Shown here: positions 9,510 through 19,979 of the stretch, piece after piece
How the letters are laid out: each line of letters starts with the position of its first letter
How positions within the stretch are numbered: position 1 is the stretch's first letter
Assembly (NCBI GenBank): GCA_017354895.1
Contig: CP071494.1
Span: forward strand, 2,542,001-2,606,000
Direction of reading: 5' to 3'
Length of the DNA stretch: 64,000 nucleotides
Source of the DNA: Podospora comata
Lineage: Eukaryota; Ascomycota; Sordariomycetes; Sordariales; Podosporaceae
Notes under the pieces: generated by a model
What the model was told of the DNA's origin: nothing
The model's database searches: none
What the model saw: the letters and a program-made list of their open reading frames with translations, nothing else
Translations under genes and position numbers: made by a program

Positions 9510-11961
9510 TCATTGCGTCTCCCAGTCACAGTACCCAGTCGGCGGATCCCTGATATACCCCGGCCCCAATCCAGCTCCCGTATTGTCCCTACTCCTCATC
9601 AAAGAGTCAAAGAAGGCCATGTCAACCCCTTGAAAGGCCCAGTCGTCCACTCCTGCCGTGAGAGCAGGGTAAAGATACGAGTCGTGTTCAGGCTGCAAGT
9701 CGCCAGAACCATGTTGGGCTGGGAGTGAAGAAAAGTCAGGACCTCCAACAAAAAGATTCTGAGAACTTTGTTGACTTTGCACCATGCTGCCGTACGATTT
9801 TTGCTCCTGGTTAGGTGTCTGAGAGGGTTGCCGCTCGAACACTGACTGCGACACCAACGTTGCAGACGACGGAGCGTCAGGTCCAGTTACCGCGGTAGCG
9901 GAACCAGCGGCGTCAGATGTGACCGCCTCCTTGGAAATGACTTCATCGGTAGCCACAATCTTAACCACCCCATAGTACGGAATAAACACACGGAGGACGT
10001 TTGGACGGCTCGGCGTGGTGACGGACTCGGAGCTAGACCGGTGAACGGCCTGGGTGTCGTACTTTCGCCGCCCGTTGGCCGCGTCAGCCTCGATGGCCAT
10101 GAGCCTGCGTATCAGACCGGCGCTCTTCTCACTTAGCGGATCCGCATTGACTTTGTTGAACGCGTCCATGTTCTCGAGATACCCCTCCACCAAGCCTATA
10201 TCTCCAAGCCTTTGGTGGGCGAGAATGCTGTGATCTGGGGTTTGACAATGACCTTGTAGGTGTGCCAAAAGGAGCGTCATGGCAGCCATGAGGGCGTAGA
10301 AGTCCACAGCGCGGCAGCAGAAGGCGACGTTGTCTTGGGCCCGGAAGAGGACAAAGCGGGTGAGTAGCTCTCTCGAGGCGGTGACGCAGACATCGCGGCT
10401 GTAAGAAGAGTTGCTCGGGTCGAGAGACTGCTTACTGGATCGCAGCAACATGTATGGAAGATGAAGCTGGTTCAAAAGGTTGTAGTGGAATACTTGCCTC
10501 ATCAGTTGCCACATTCTCCCGAGCATCTCCCTCACGTCATTGCCGGCACCAATGAGATTGGGCGGCAACCACCATCTTCCCGGCAGTTCCCCTGCCATCT
10601 TCTGCAACTCCAGATCAAGGGCTTTGGTAGATGCATACTCGTGGAAGCTTGGATCAGATTCATTCCGCTCCAGGATCCGAGCTGCGACACCCATCTGAAG
10701 ACGTTCGAGTTTATTGACGGGGGCGTCGTCACCCGGCAGGTGGACACGTGAAGCCACTGCTGCTTCCATCGCGCCTTGCGGAAGGCCAAGCATGAGGGAC
10801 ACAACAGCATCTGCACATACAAGACGATGAAAGAGGTGTTGGGGAGCCACTGGCATCGAAGCGTCGAGAATTCTCAGAGGCCGGTGCTGGTAGCTTCGAT
10901 GAATACCCATCAACTGGCCGACCGTTATAGCGCGGCGGAAGGCCAGCCAGGCTCGGCGTAGGTTCCCGCAGTTCATCTGAAATAGGCCCTCTAGCAGGAT
11001 ACAATGCAACGACTCAATAGAGCTAAGCATTTCATCGTTGGTGGTAACGAGCCGGATTGCCGTGTCCGCTAGCCTCCGCATGATGGTCCGTGGAGTTTCG
11101 CAGTCAGGCGGGAGATCTGTGTATGCATTCCTGTGGGTGTACTGCAGAGACAGGCAAAGAAAAAGCATGTGTCGAGCTACCAGGACCGGATGGAGATCTC
11201 GGGGCGGAATTCCAAACACGACTTTTGGGTCACTGTTTCCGCCGAGACCTGACGCAGGGTTGGCGCTGGTCAATGCCAAGGCAAACAAGCCAGCTTTATT
11301 TCCGCCGAGCTCGTAGATAGTATCAAGGTCCTGTCGAGATGGGTATGCCGAATGCAGTGCTTCGGAGAGTCGGCCGTGCTTGCCATCGTCAGGTCGTAGC
11401 TTGGCGAGACACTCGGCAGGATTTGGGCGTTGAACACCGAGACTTTCATCTTCGAGATCCAGCCCTTCCTGTAGAAGGGTATCAATAGCTTGTCATGCCA
11501 GTCAGTTGCATGATGCGTCATACCTGAGGAGCATCAAGAATACCAAACTGGTGACTTGATTCCGAGCCAGTTGATCCATCATCTTTGATTACCACAGAAG
11601 CATCTGCGGATTTCAACAGTACCTGCACAGCGGATGGATCACCTCCAACCTTCTTGACCAGCTGCTCAATCAACGTCTCAACCCGAATGATTCGGTCTCC
11701 CATCTGACGTGTTCGATCCGCTGGGGTTGAAAGTTCCTCAGCAAGATCCTGGCTTCTGCAGTCGGTGCCCCTACGATGACATCCGATGCAGATAGCATCA
11801 CCCGGAGCAGCAAAGGTGCATCGGATCTTTCTCCGCTTGCATTCCCAGCAGCTGTGTGTCCCTTTCCGAATTCTGCGGGCCTGCAGTTTGAGTGCTTTCT
11901 GTGTGTATATGGTTTGTGGCATCAGGGTGCCGACAGGTGAGCGAGCCATTTCGGTCTCCAT
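9510..11961 (-). CDS. Zn2Cys6 fungal transcription factor
   Basis: Two exons (11961-11524 and 11468-9510) joined through a 55-nt intron give 798 residues. The N-terminal DNA-binding domain reads CWECKRRKIRCTF...CIGCHRRGTDC, the six-cysteine binuclear zinc cluster (C-x2-C-x6-C-x11-C-x2-C-x6-C) preceded by a basic RRIRKGTHS stretch. A short coiled region follows (IIRVETLIEQLVKKVGG), probably for dimerisation. The large second exon contains the fungal-specific middle homology region, including LHCILLEGLFQMNCGNLRRAWLAFRRAITVGQLMGIHR, typical of this regulator class. The C-terminal third is Ser/Gln-rich and may be the activation domain. It lies 0.8 kb from a DHA2 efflux pump on the same strand, making a regulator-target relation plausible but unproven. 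A second in-frame Met five codons downstream (MARSPVG) could be the start. Confidence 0.92.
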
Positions 11962-12720
11962 CTTCTCGCACTTTCGAGCTGAGAGCTCTATGGGTGTTGT
12001 AATGGGATGTGGTTGTGCTGGAAGGAGGTGCAGGAACCGTGGTGGTCGGCGTTCTCAAGTGTGTAAGTGCAAGAAGACCGCAACGGCGGAGGTGTAAAAG
12101 AGCAGTTTGTGATTTTCTTCCGCCGCGTCGGCGGTCCAAAACGGCGGTGTCTTCAGCATTCGTAATCAACCCCCTGGGTGGTTGGCATCCTACTGGTCGG
12201 TCAGCAACGACAGCATAAGCAGATGTGCGGCACAGCGGGCAGGAGCCTCCGGTGCTCTGTATCGGCTTATTCCCGTAGATGAGGTTTCGCGACATCAGGA
12301 TTTGGTTATCTAGAATTTTATTCGAAGACTGTCGTCATAGGAGTTATCCTTCGAGGTAGAATTCTTTGCCCAGATATGGCCTTGAGAGCTGTTGCCGTGG
12401 CAACGCTTTACCCCTGAATCTCTCGAGATTCCCACATAAAAACAAATTATTCTTCTTCTTTTTGTTGTTTGAATTCATTGATTTTTCTATCATTTTTCTA
12501 AGAGCGTCGTATCATGATCACCAATTATTTGCCAAAGCACACACATGAAACCCCCTTTTCGAATCGTAAAGCCCACCCATTATCCACCCTGATTAAAACA
12601 CCTTTCTGAAACCCCGTGTCCGATAGCCCAATTAATCCAAAGTAAAACGCCAGACCGCCTGTTCTTGCATATCTGAAAATCAAAAATCAAAATCGTAAAT
12701 AAGGAAAACCGTCCTCATCC
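11962..12720. other. Intergenic region
   Basis: Promoter of the Zn2Cys6 gene and 3' flank of the DHA2 pump gene. The part from about 12430 is AT-rich. No coding frame is supported. Confidence 0.5.
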
Positions 12721-14576
12721 CTATGCCACCGCCCCAGCAGCCCTCAAGGTCTCTGGGTTTAGTCTTTTCCAGCTGAAGAAAAAACTCAAAACAAACGAAA
12801 GCCCAACGGCTCCAATGGCAATCGCTAACGCTGTTTTGATTCCGGCCATGTAGGCAATCAAAATCCCCGGTACTTGCTCCGCGGGGAAAACGGTTGTGAT
12901 CGCGGTGGCGCCTGTGCCCAAGACTGCAAGTGCGTTGACATCAGGCGCTGAGATGGCCAGTTCCTTCATGAGCTCGTTGACAAAGGCGGATTGACCAGCC
13001 GAGACCCAGAAGGCACCACCAACTGTTTGGAAGACTGCCCAAAAGTGTTAGCGTGAGAAACAGAGACAAAAAGGGGTATATTCACAAAGAACGATAGCAG
13101 TGACACTGCTCAAATCGTCAATCTCGGCCGTCGCCTGGCTGACGATAATGGGAATTTGGAACGCACTTCCCCACGCAATACCTCCCAGGATTTGATATCC
13201 AATCCACATGCCCGCCGATGACCTAATGTCAAGTGTGTACAACAGACCAGCCGCCACGGTAGCCAGCGCTGCCCCTCCCACCGCCAAAGGTGTAGCATAG
13301 CCCGTCGCCGAAACCGTCCCTCCTCCCACGATCGTCGCTACTGTGACTGACAGAATCAGCGGCAGGTTTTTCACCCCTGATTCCGTCGGTGTAGCATTGC
13401 CGATACTTTGGAAGTAAATCGGCAGGTAATAAATGATGATGAAATAACTCCCGGCAAACAGTAACGAAAATATGCTGCAAACCCACACCTGCCTCTGCAT
13501 GAATAGCCTTGGTACGATCATGGACCTCTCCCCATTATACCATTCCCAGACACCAAACGCGATAGAAATCATGACGAATCCAACCAACAGTCCAACGACC
13601 TTCCGGTGATGCCATGCAAGTGTCTGTCCTCCATATTGCAGCGCAAGAATGTATGTGATGACACCGGCCATAATGAGTGCCATGCCAACGGGGTCCATCT
13701 GCAAAAGCTTCTCCTTGAGAGTCGCCTCCGCCGGCTTGCATCCCGCTGGGGTCCGGAACAAGAAGATGATGATCAGCGCCGACAGTCCGCCAATGGGCAA
13801 GTTGATGTAGAAGCACCATCTCCACGTCACCCTATCCGCAAATGCGCCTCCAATCAGCGGCCCAACAACGGCAGCAACACCATAGGCCGTGCCAATAATG
13901 CCGGTGAAGACTGGTCGCTTTTTCGGCTCGGCGGAAAAGGCGATGAGGGTGTATGCTCCGGAGCCGATACCAGCCGCTCCCACCCCGGCAACAGCACGGC
14001 CAATGATCAGAGTAGGTGAATTGGGTGCCACGCCACAGATCAATGACCCAAGCTCAAAGATGAAGATGGAGATGAGGTAAGAGATTTTGAGCGGAAAATA
14101 CTTGAACACCTTGCCCCACGAGGATTGGAACCCGCCGACAGTCATGAAGAAAGCTGCGCCGTACCAGGCTACGTTTTCGAGGCCATTGAACTCGTCGGTG
14201 ATCTTTGGAATGGCGGTTGCTACTATTGTCTGTTTGACGAGTTAGCATCACTGAGAAAGGCACAGTGTGTGGATCGAAAACTGACCATGTCGAGAGAAAC
14301 GAGAAAGACGCTGAGAACCAAGGCGATGATAATACAAGCAAACGTCCATCCTGTTGGATACTCTGTTGGCGGCACATATAATGACTTCCCTCGGCTCCTG
14401 TATTTCTCTGACAGACGTCCCAGGTTGGTGGATGAGTTTGGTATGGAACCACTGCTGAGGTAAGCGTGATAGCGATTTCTTGAGGTAGCTGGAGTTTCGA
14501 GATCGAAGAGGGATGATACCGAGTTTTGCGATGCCAGTGGCCCATGTGCGTGTGTGTAGGCACTATAAGGTGCCAT
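12721..14576 (-). CDS. DHA2-family MFS efflux pump (14-helix toxin/drug exporter type)
   Basis: Three exons (14576-14286, 14229-13086, 13034-12721) with introns of 56 and 51 nt encode 582 residues. The first membrane helix runs into DMTIVATAIPKITDEF, the hallmark DxTIVxxAxPxI stretch of the DHA2 group. Next come AWYGAAFFMT, SWGKVFKYFPLK, RAVAGVGAAGIGSGAYTLI, GPLIGGAF (motif C region) and WRWCFYINLPIGG, all in family order. Fourteen hydrophobic segments fit. Members near fungal metabolite clusters export toxins, and others give drug tolerance. No biosynthetic enzyme is seen within the window, so the substrate is open. The start at 14576 is preferred because longer in-frame extension upstream does not resemble the family. 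Confidence 0.9.
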
Positions 14577-15798
14577 GGTGGTGTTTGAACGAGCGACAGA
14601 CAGCCAAAATGAGGGGAGGATTCCTAAAAGACTGGACAATTCACCACAGGTGGCTAGGAGAGAGCGAAAGACAAGGCAATGTGACAAGACTTGGCGAGGA
14701 GCAAGTGATGCCGAATACCGAGTGGTAAGACGAAAGGGCTTGGGAATCCTTTATGTTCATGATGTCCAAGAAGGGAATCCACACTGCAGGTACATGCAAG
14801 ACACCGATTCCGTGGCAGCGATTCTCCGGGAAGGCGTTCTCGGCGGCAACATCTCAGAGATTACCTCGTTCACTGCGACTACAGTGCCGCGCGAAGAGAG
14901 GATGGTTCCCAGGTGCAGAAACGCGCACCACATCTGCCGAGAGGTGCATTTTCGATGCGCATACCAGCAGCTACCTGCTTCATCTCTATTTGGAAGATTC
15001 CGCAGCCGATGACGAGATGTATTCGGGTCGGGTTTCATCAGGGACTCAACCCTGGTGCAGGAGTAGGTGCCGGACATTAAATCGGGGTGCGGTTTGTCTG
15101 CAGAACACCGCTATTTTAGTGCGAGCATAAGCCAGACACCATAAGAAAGTGCAGAGCATCTCACCTTGCAATTGGTGTTGTTGTCTTTTGCTGCAACATT
15201 CTCACCGGTTCGGATTGGTGATGCGCTGCGGCGTTGCCGAGGCCACACATACTTTCTGGAAAATATTTGTGGCAACATTAGAAGGTGGATGCATTTGCCT
15301 GGAAGATAGAGACCAGCACTTTCCCTTTCCTATTCATAGACATGCACCTTCCATCTCTGCAACCTAGCTACTTGTACTAATGACTCAGCTCATGTGATCA
15401 ATGAGGGCCTCCCCCATGCACCTTTTCTTTCATCAGTTTCCTTCATGTTCAAGTGTTCCTATTTTCATCCATCTTATCCAGCATCTCATCATCAATCCGA
15501 ATATCGGCATTCACACCGCTGCAGTCAACTCCTTACAAAATCGGTCTTCATGTTCATCTCAAGATGTCAACCGATAATTGATTACACGTCTTCTTCTGAA
15601 GAGAACCCACATGAGCGTGTCGAAATCTGAGGTGGAAATCAAACACAATAAATTCAATCTAACCAAATTACGTACACCCATCGATCACTCTATTCCATCC
15701 CAGCTTTGTGTTCTTCCACTCATCAAGTCTCTTTCCACCCGAATGATTTCACTGACCAAGCTCTTATCAGAAACCATCCACCCCCCACCACCCACACC
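14577..15798. other. Intergenic region
   Basis: A 1.2-kb stretch upstream of the DHA2 gene and downstream of the secreted repeat protein gene. Small open frames on both strands lack domains and plausible splice partners. I find no tRNA-like or transposon-like structure. Confidence 0.45.
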
Positions 15799-16665
15799 TC
15801 ACTCATAGATCACATTAGCCACAATGGCGAACTCAGTCCTGATCGGCCGACTCGGCTCCCCAACAACAGCAGTCGCCTGTCCAACAACAGCAGTCGGCTC
15901 CCCAACAACGGCAGTCGCCTGTTCGAATTTTACAACATTGTCACCGTTCACGGCCGTGTTCTGTCTCGCCCGAATAGCAGTGATAAACCCATCAGCTACC
16001 TGGAAAACAGGCACCTCGGTCACAACCGGCGCCGAAACCGGAGTAACCGGAATCTGGGTACCAATTACCACAGAGGGGACATTCGGAATGGCGGTATCGA
16101 TCGGTGCCGGAGGAGCGTCGGGAATAGCGGTACTGATTGGTGCTGGAGGAGCATCGAAGCTAGCGGTAGGAACTGGTGCCGGAGGATCATCGAGGATAGC
16201 GGTGCTAATTGGCACTGGGGGCGCTTCGGGAATGGGAATGGCGGTATCAACAGGCTGAGGCGCCTCGTCGACGGGAAAGGCGGTGCTCTCAGCCTGACGA
16301 CGTTGAACTTGGCGCTGTTGGAGGCCGTCGATAATGTCGATGAGGTCTCCCAACTCATATGTTTGTCTTTTGGCAGGGCTGGAACCGAATCTCCCACGAG
16401 ACACATCATTCGGACCGGGGATTGTACCACCACCTACACGGTAGGTCCTAGTGTCCAAGGGCGAGTCATCCCTCTTCGCAGGACTAGCGCCGAATCTACC
16501 GCGAGAGACGCCGTTCTGGCTTGGAATACCGTTGCCACCACGGTAGGCTCTCTCAGAAAGCTGGGTGGAAGCCAGGCCAGGCTCTGCCGGCAGGGCTCGT
16601 GCCTGGGCAGCGTGGACGTCGAGCGCGGCGAGGAGGAGGATGCAGTTGGAGATGGTGAGCTTCAT
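15799..16665 (-). CDS. Secreted repeat protein with Kex2-type processing sites
   Basis: A single exon encodes 288 residues. It starts with a clear signal peptide (MKLTISNCILLLAALDVHAA). After it lie two imperfect copies of a unit of about 27 residues. Both begin with an aromatic/arginine pair (YR or TYR), have a Gly-rich centre with IP, and end in VSRGRFG-x-SPAKR, so each is bounded by a Lys-Arg site as used by the Golgi protease Kex2. Further dibasic or Arg-ending points follow (LQQR, VQRR). The second half is proline-rich, with about six repeats of the type DAPPAPISTAIP and a terminal ATAVVGEP repeat. No Cys-rich domain is present apart from the signal region. This layout fits a secreted precursor cleaved into peptides, or a wall-associated repeat protein. 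No named family is recognised. Chosen start: the Met eight codons inside the longest frame, because it begins the signal peptide. Confidence 0.78.
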   Translation of the reverse strand: MKLTISNCILLLAALDVHAAQARALPAEPGLASTQLSERAYRGGNGIPSQNGVSRGRFGASPAKRDDSPLDTRTYRVGGGTIPGPNDVSRGRFGSSPAKRQTYELGDLIDIIDGLQQRQVQRRQAESTAFPVDEAPQPVDTAIPIPEAPPVPISTAILDDPPAPVPTASFDAPPAPISTAIPDAPPAPIDTAIPNVPSVVIGTQIPVTPVSAPVVTEVPVFQVADGFITAIRARQNTAVNGDNVVKFEQATAVVGEPTAVVGQATAVVGEPSRPIRTEFAIVANVIYE

Positions 16666-17604
16666 GTTTTCGCAGGGGTGAAAGATCAAGTGGAAGTAGA
16701 TCAGACAATGGATAGCAGGTAATAAGGATTGGAATCTCAGGCCGGCCTGAAGTAGTGATGTTTTTGTTTAGAATGTTTGATTGCTCGGATGAAGATGCTG
16801 TTTAGTTTGATATTGACACTTCACTTGTTGGAACACAGCCTTATATACATTTTCAAATACAATGATCGCTCGAAATCTTTTTTACATGACAATAGGCAAC
16901 AGTTCCGGAATTCAACCTTCCCGATAGTAACTTTGTCTGTCTTGGGAGTCAAAACTGGCCAGACGGGAAAATCAACGGCAAACATTTGACACGATTCATC
17001 ATGCAGTTGACAGGAGAATTCAAGGCCTACGGTAAAAGTCTCAAGTCATCTATGTTTGCCTCCTAGGTGCATAATGCACTAGTTGTGGTTGTCTAGATCT
17101 GAATGTAAATCCCGGCAGTAGTAGGCCACATAGAGGGGTCAGTCTTGACTTAGCATCGCCTCACTACTACGTTTTCCTTCAACTATGACCAAATGTTTGT
17201 ACGTCAAAAAGAAAGTTACCGACGGGGAGCTCTAATGGTCTGATGTAGATCGACCCATGTCGGCTCGTGAATATCGAACTTGAATGAAACCGGGGAGTGG
17301 TAAATATCGGCCATGTTCGCGGCCCAGTTGCCTATACCCTATAATTATTGTTAAGTTATTTGATCCAAGGTAAGTAATATTCTTTGTTTCGAGTTGCAAA
17401 GTGAAGTTCTTGTGTAAATTCCCAATCTTTTGGACTTTCTGCTACACTGACAATATCAACAATGAGGACTGAATCCTGTCCCATCCCCAACGCCACGCTG
17501 CTAACATGACCGACAACATCAACTTTTTCTCTACCCATCCCCCCACCATTCCACAAACAACTTGCCCTCCTAGAAAACTTCTTATCTTTCTTTACGCCAA
17601 AAGC
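16666..17604. other. Intergenic region
   Basis: Promoter of the secreted repeat protein gene and 3' flank of the pICln gene. It is AT-richer than its neighbours. It contains a TATA-like box near the secreted gene. No coding frame is supported. Confidence 0.5.
16841..16847 (-). promoter_or_regulatory. TATA-like box upstream of the secreted repeat protein gene
   Basis: On the minus strand the sequence reads TATATAA about 180 nt upstream of the start codon at 16665, a spacing that fits a core promoter followed by a leader of 100-150 nt. A strong TATA box would suit a regulated secreted protein gene. This is inference from position and sequence only. Confidence 0.4.
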
Positions 17605-18552
17605 CTACTCCTTCTTCGGCCTCTTACTATCCCCCCCCTCCAGCCCATTCAGCTCCCCCTCCCCAGCCCCATCCTCATCCATCCTATGAACCGTCCCCGC
17701 CCCACCACCCAACATCGACTCACTCAACACCCACCCACCACCCTCCCCCCCATCATCACCATCCCCCTCCCCCCCACCAATCCAGTTCCCCTCCTCATCA
17801 AAAAACTCGTTCACATTCTCCGCTGTAATCCACCCCGAACTCCCCGGCATAGCAGCCGGCAACCCCCCATCCCTCGCACCGGCAAAAACCCCGCTAAACC
17901 CCTCCACCGCCTCCCCCTCGAAAATAATCCGCGCCCCATCTTCATCCTCCTCCTCATCCTCATCCCCTTCCCCCTTGGGGTCAGGGTTAAGGTTAGAACA
18001 GTCGGAAATAGCCTCAAACAACCTCTCCGTCTCCGTCTTTGGCCTCCTCCCCCCAACCGTCACTTCTTCCTCCCGTTTCTGGGAAGCGGGAATAAGCGTC
18101 AGCTCGACCGCATCCCACTCATCATCCCCCGACCCGCCCTCTGCGAGCTCAAGCTGGAGGTAGACGCTGCTGAACTCGCCTATTTTCTGCACGGCGTGGA
18201 TGCTGATTTGGTGGTAGGGGATTGTCAGTCCGACTTCTGCCTGTGGGGAGAAGAGGACGAGGTTTTGGGATGTGACGAAGACGTCGAGCGCTTGTTCGTA
18301 GGTTGTTGGGAGGGATTCAGGGGAGAGGGCGAGGGATTCGGGGGGGGTTGGTCGGGTGGTGAGGTCGAGGGGGAAGAAGGGGAGTTTGCCGAGTTGGGTG
18401 GGGGAGGTGAGCCAGGCTTTGGTGGAGGGGGAGTGGTGGTGGAGGATGGGTTTGGTTGGCGAGAAGAAGGAGGTTGGGGTGTGGGATTGGTGGTCTGGGA
18501 GGGGGGTGTAGTCGGATAGGGAGGGGGGGGAGCGGATGGTGGTGAGAGACAT
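17605..18552 (-). CDS. pICln-like methylosome subunit (Voldacs domain)
   Basis: A single exon encodes 315 residues. The N-terminal 150 residues form a PH-like Voldacs domain: TKAWLTSPTQLGKLPFFPL, a strand with DVFVTSQNLVLFSP, then GLTIPYHQISIHAVQK and SSVYLQLELAEG. A long acidic tail follows (EGDEDEEEDEDGARIIF), and the C-terminus is Gly/Asp-rich. pICln chaperones Sm proteins during snRNP assembly with the PRMT5 methylosome. The acidic stretches are a family feature. The gene is divergent from the small coiled-coil protein gene at 18918, with 365 bp between start codons. Its coding strand is strongly C-rich in the 5' half and G-rich in the 3' half. Confidence 0.82.
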   Translation of the reverse strand: MSLTTIRSPPSLSDYTPLPDHQSHTPTSFFSPTKPILHHHSPSTKAWLTSPTQLGKLPFFPLDLTTRPTPPESLALSPESLPTTYEQALDVFVTSQNLVLFSPQAEVGLTIPYHQISIHAVQKIGEFSSVYLQLELAEGGSGDDEWDAVELTLIPASQKREEEVTVGGRRPKTETERLFEAISDCSNLNPDPKGEGDEDEEEDEDGARIIFEGEAVEGFSGVFAGARDGGLPAAMPGSSGWITAENVNEFFDEEGNWIGGGEGDGDDGGEGGGWVLSESMLGGGAGTVHRMDEDGAGEGELNGLEGGDSKRPKKE

Positions 18553-18917
18553 TTTGGCGGTTGTCGTCGTGGTATTGGTAAGGGTGGTTTTGGTGTTGTT
18601 TGGTTTGCGCTGGTCAAAGTCGCGAATGTTGACTTTGGGGAACGCCCGCTGGCAAGGTGGGGAGCTAGCTGGTTTAAGCTGCTGGAGCTGTCAAATTTTG
18701 GTGGGGTCAAGCTTGCGTTATCGATAACCTTATCGAGACGTCCCTCTTTCGTCATGCGGCTTGTGTGGCCAGGAGGGTTCTCGCGTGGCCAACAGACACT
18801 TTGGAGCAAACGTGTGGCACTTCATACAAGAATCGTGTCAATTGATCACCTCGAGTTTTTTAAACAGCAAACAGAAATTGCCATCAAATGATCAAATAAA
18901 CGCGGCGAATCATCACC
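18553..18917. other. Bidirectional promoter region
   Basis: Short gap between the divergent start codons of the pICln gene and the small coiled-coil protein gene. It must hold both promoters. No distinct element is recognised. Confidence 0.5.
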
Positions 18918-19564
18918 ATGCACGACAACCGTACGTCGTCCTCCGTCCTCAACTCTACGGAAACGCGCTGACTAACACCATCATCCAAGGCTCCCACCCC
19001 TTCCTCCAACAAGTCCCCCTCACCGTCTCCCCCTTTGTCAACCTCCCTACGGCAACCACGCTCCCATACACATACAAGCCCATGCCTTCCGCCCTCCCCC
19101 CATCAGCCTCGGGCATCGCATCAGACTCGGCCGCTGGGGGCCCAGAACCGAAATATGTCGTCTCCCCGTCTGGGCACGCGGCCCATCCAAACGATATTAT
19201 CGCCTCTTGTCGAGCACTGCGAGATCACATTGCCAAACTCACGGCTGATGCCGAGGCGGAGATCAAAGCGATAGATGAGAGGATAAAGGCTGCTGAGCTG
19301 GCTGAGAAGAGGAGGCTAGCACCTGGTTGGCTGGATAGTGATGTAAGGGTTCTTCAGCCGGAGAGAAAGAGTGTTGCACCTGATGGGTCTGGTGTAGAGG
19401 GCTTTGGGCAGTTGAGTCTTGGGGAAGGTGGTCATGGGGAGGGAAATACTAGTCAACAGCAGCAAGGGCATGGGCCGGGAGGGGCGAGTGAGATGGCGGT
19501 GCCGGATGAGGGGGAGGAGCTGGATAGGGCTTTTGGGAAGCTTGGGATGGGGGGCCCGAAGTGA
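18918..19564 (+). CDS. Small conserved-looking coiled-coil protein, function unknown
   Basis: A 13-nt coding first exon (MHDN) is joined through a 59-nt intron (18931-18989; GTACGT donor, CTGACTAAC branch, CAAG acceptor) to a second exon, giving 195 residues. The opening SHPFLQQVPLTVSPFVNLPTATTLPYTYKP is Pro/Leu-rich. A helix with heptad character follows (NDIIASCRALRDHIAKL...AEAEIKAIDERIKAAELAEKRR), ending at APGWLDSDVRVLQPER. The tail is Gly/Gln-rich and finishes with DRAFGKLGMG. The ordered helix and the motif after it look conserved, but I cannot assign a family. The tiny first exon is supported because it gives an ATG and an in-frame join. Confidence 0.7.
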
Positions 19565-19979
19565 TGTCGGCTAGTTATGATACATGATATTGCTTGGATA
19601 CGCAGCGTGATGATGCGAGGGAGGGTTCAAGGCTCTACCCTAACCCTGGCAGCGGTGGTGGAGCTACCCCAGAAAGTCCACAGCTTGGCATTGCCGCCAG
19701 ATCAGATACCCAAAAGTTGCTTCAAAATATTCTCAGCATCAATTTTCTCTAAATCTGCGCATCCACCCTCCTGTCCGTCATATCAAGAATTGATCAGCCC
19801 AGGTTTCTGACGTCTAATATACCCAATCCGGTTAGCGCCATCAGTTTAAGTTCTGCTCCACTTCTCCAAAACCCGCCGCAGTCAAGTCGCAAAGTCGCGT
19901 CTCCCAAAGCTTGCCAAATTCTCGACCTTTTGCGACAACACCACCACCACCATCACAACCACCAACAAAACAACCAAAA
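19565..19979. other. Intergenic region
   Basis: Tandem gap between two plus-strand genes. The last 100 bp are likely the MFAP1 leader, which is C/A-rich with repeated ACCACC triplets. No further gene is seen. Confidence 0.5.

Noticed and set aside
15706-16722. 338-codon plus-strand frame opposite the secreted repeat gene
   Set aside because: It mirrors the repeats of the minus-strand gene and lacks a signal peptide or domain. The minus-strand protein has a proper signal peptide and Kex2 sites.
17506-18519. 337-codon plus-strand frame opposite pICln
   Set aside because: The opposite strand encodes a recognisable Voldacs domain. This frame is Pro- then Gly-rich and results from the C/G composition.
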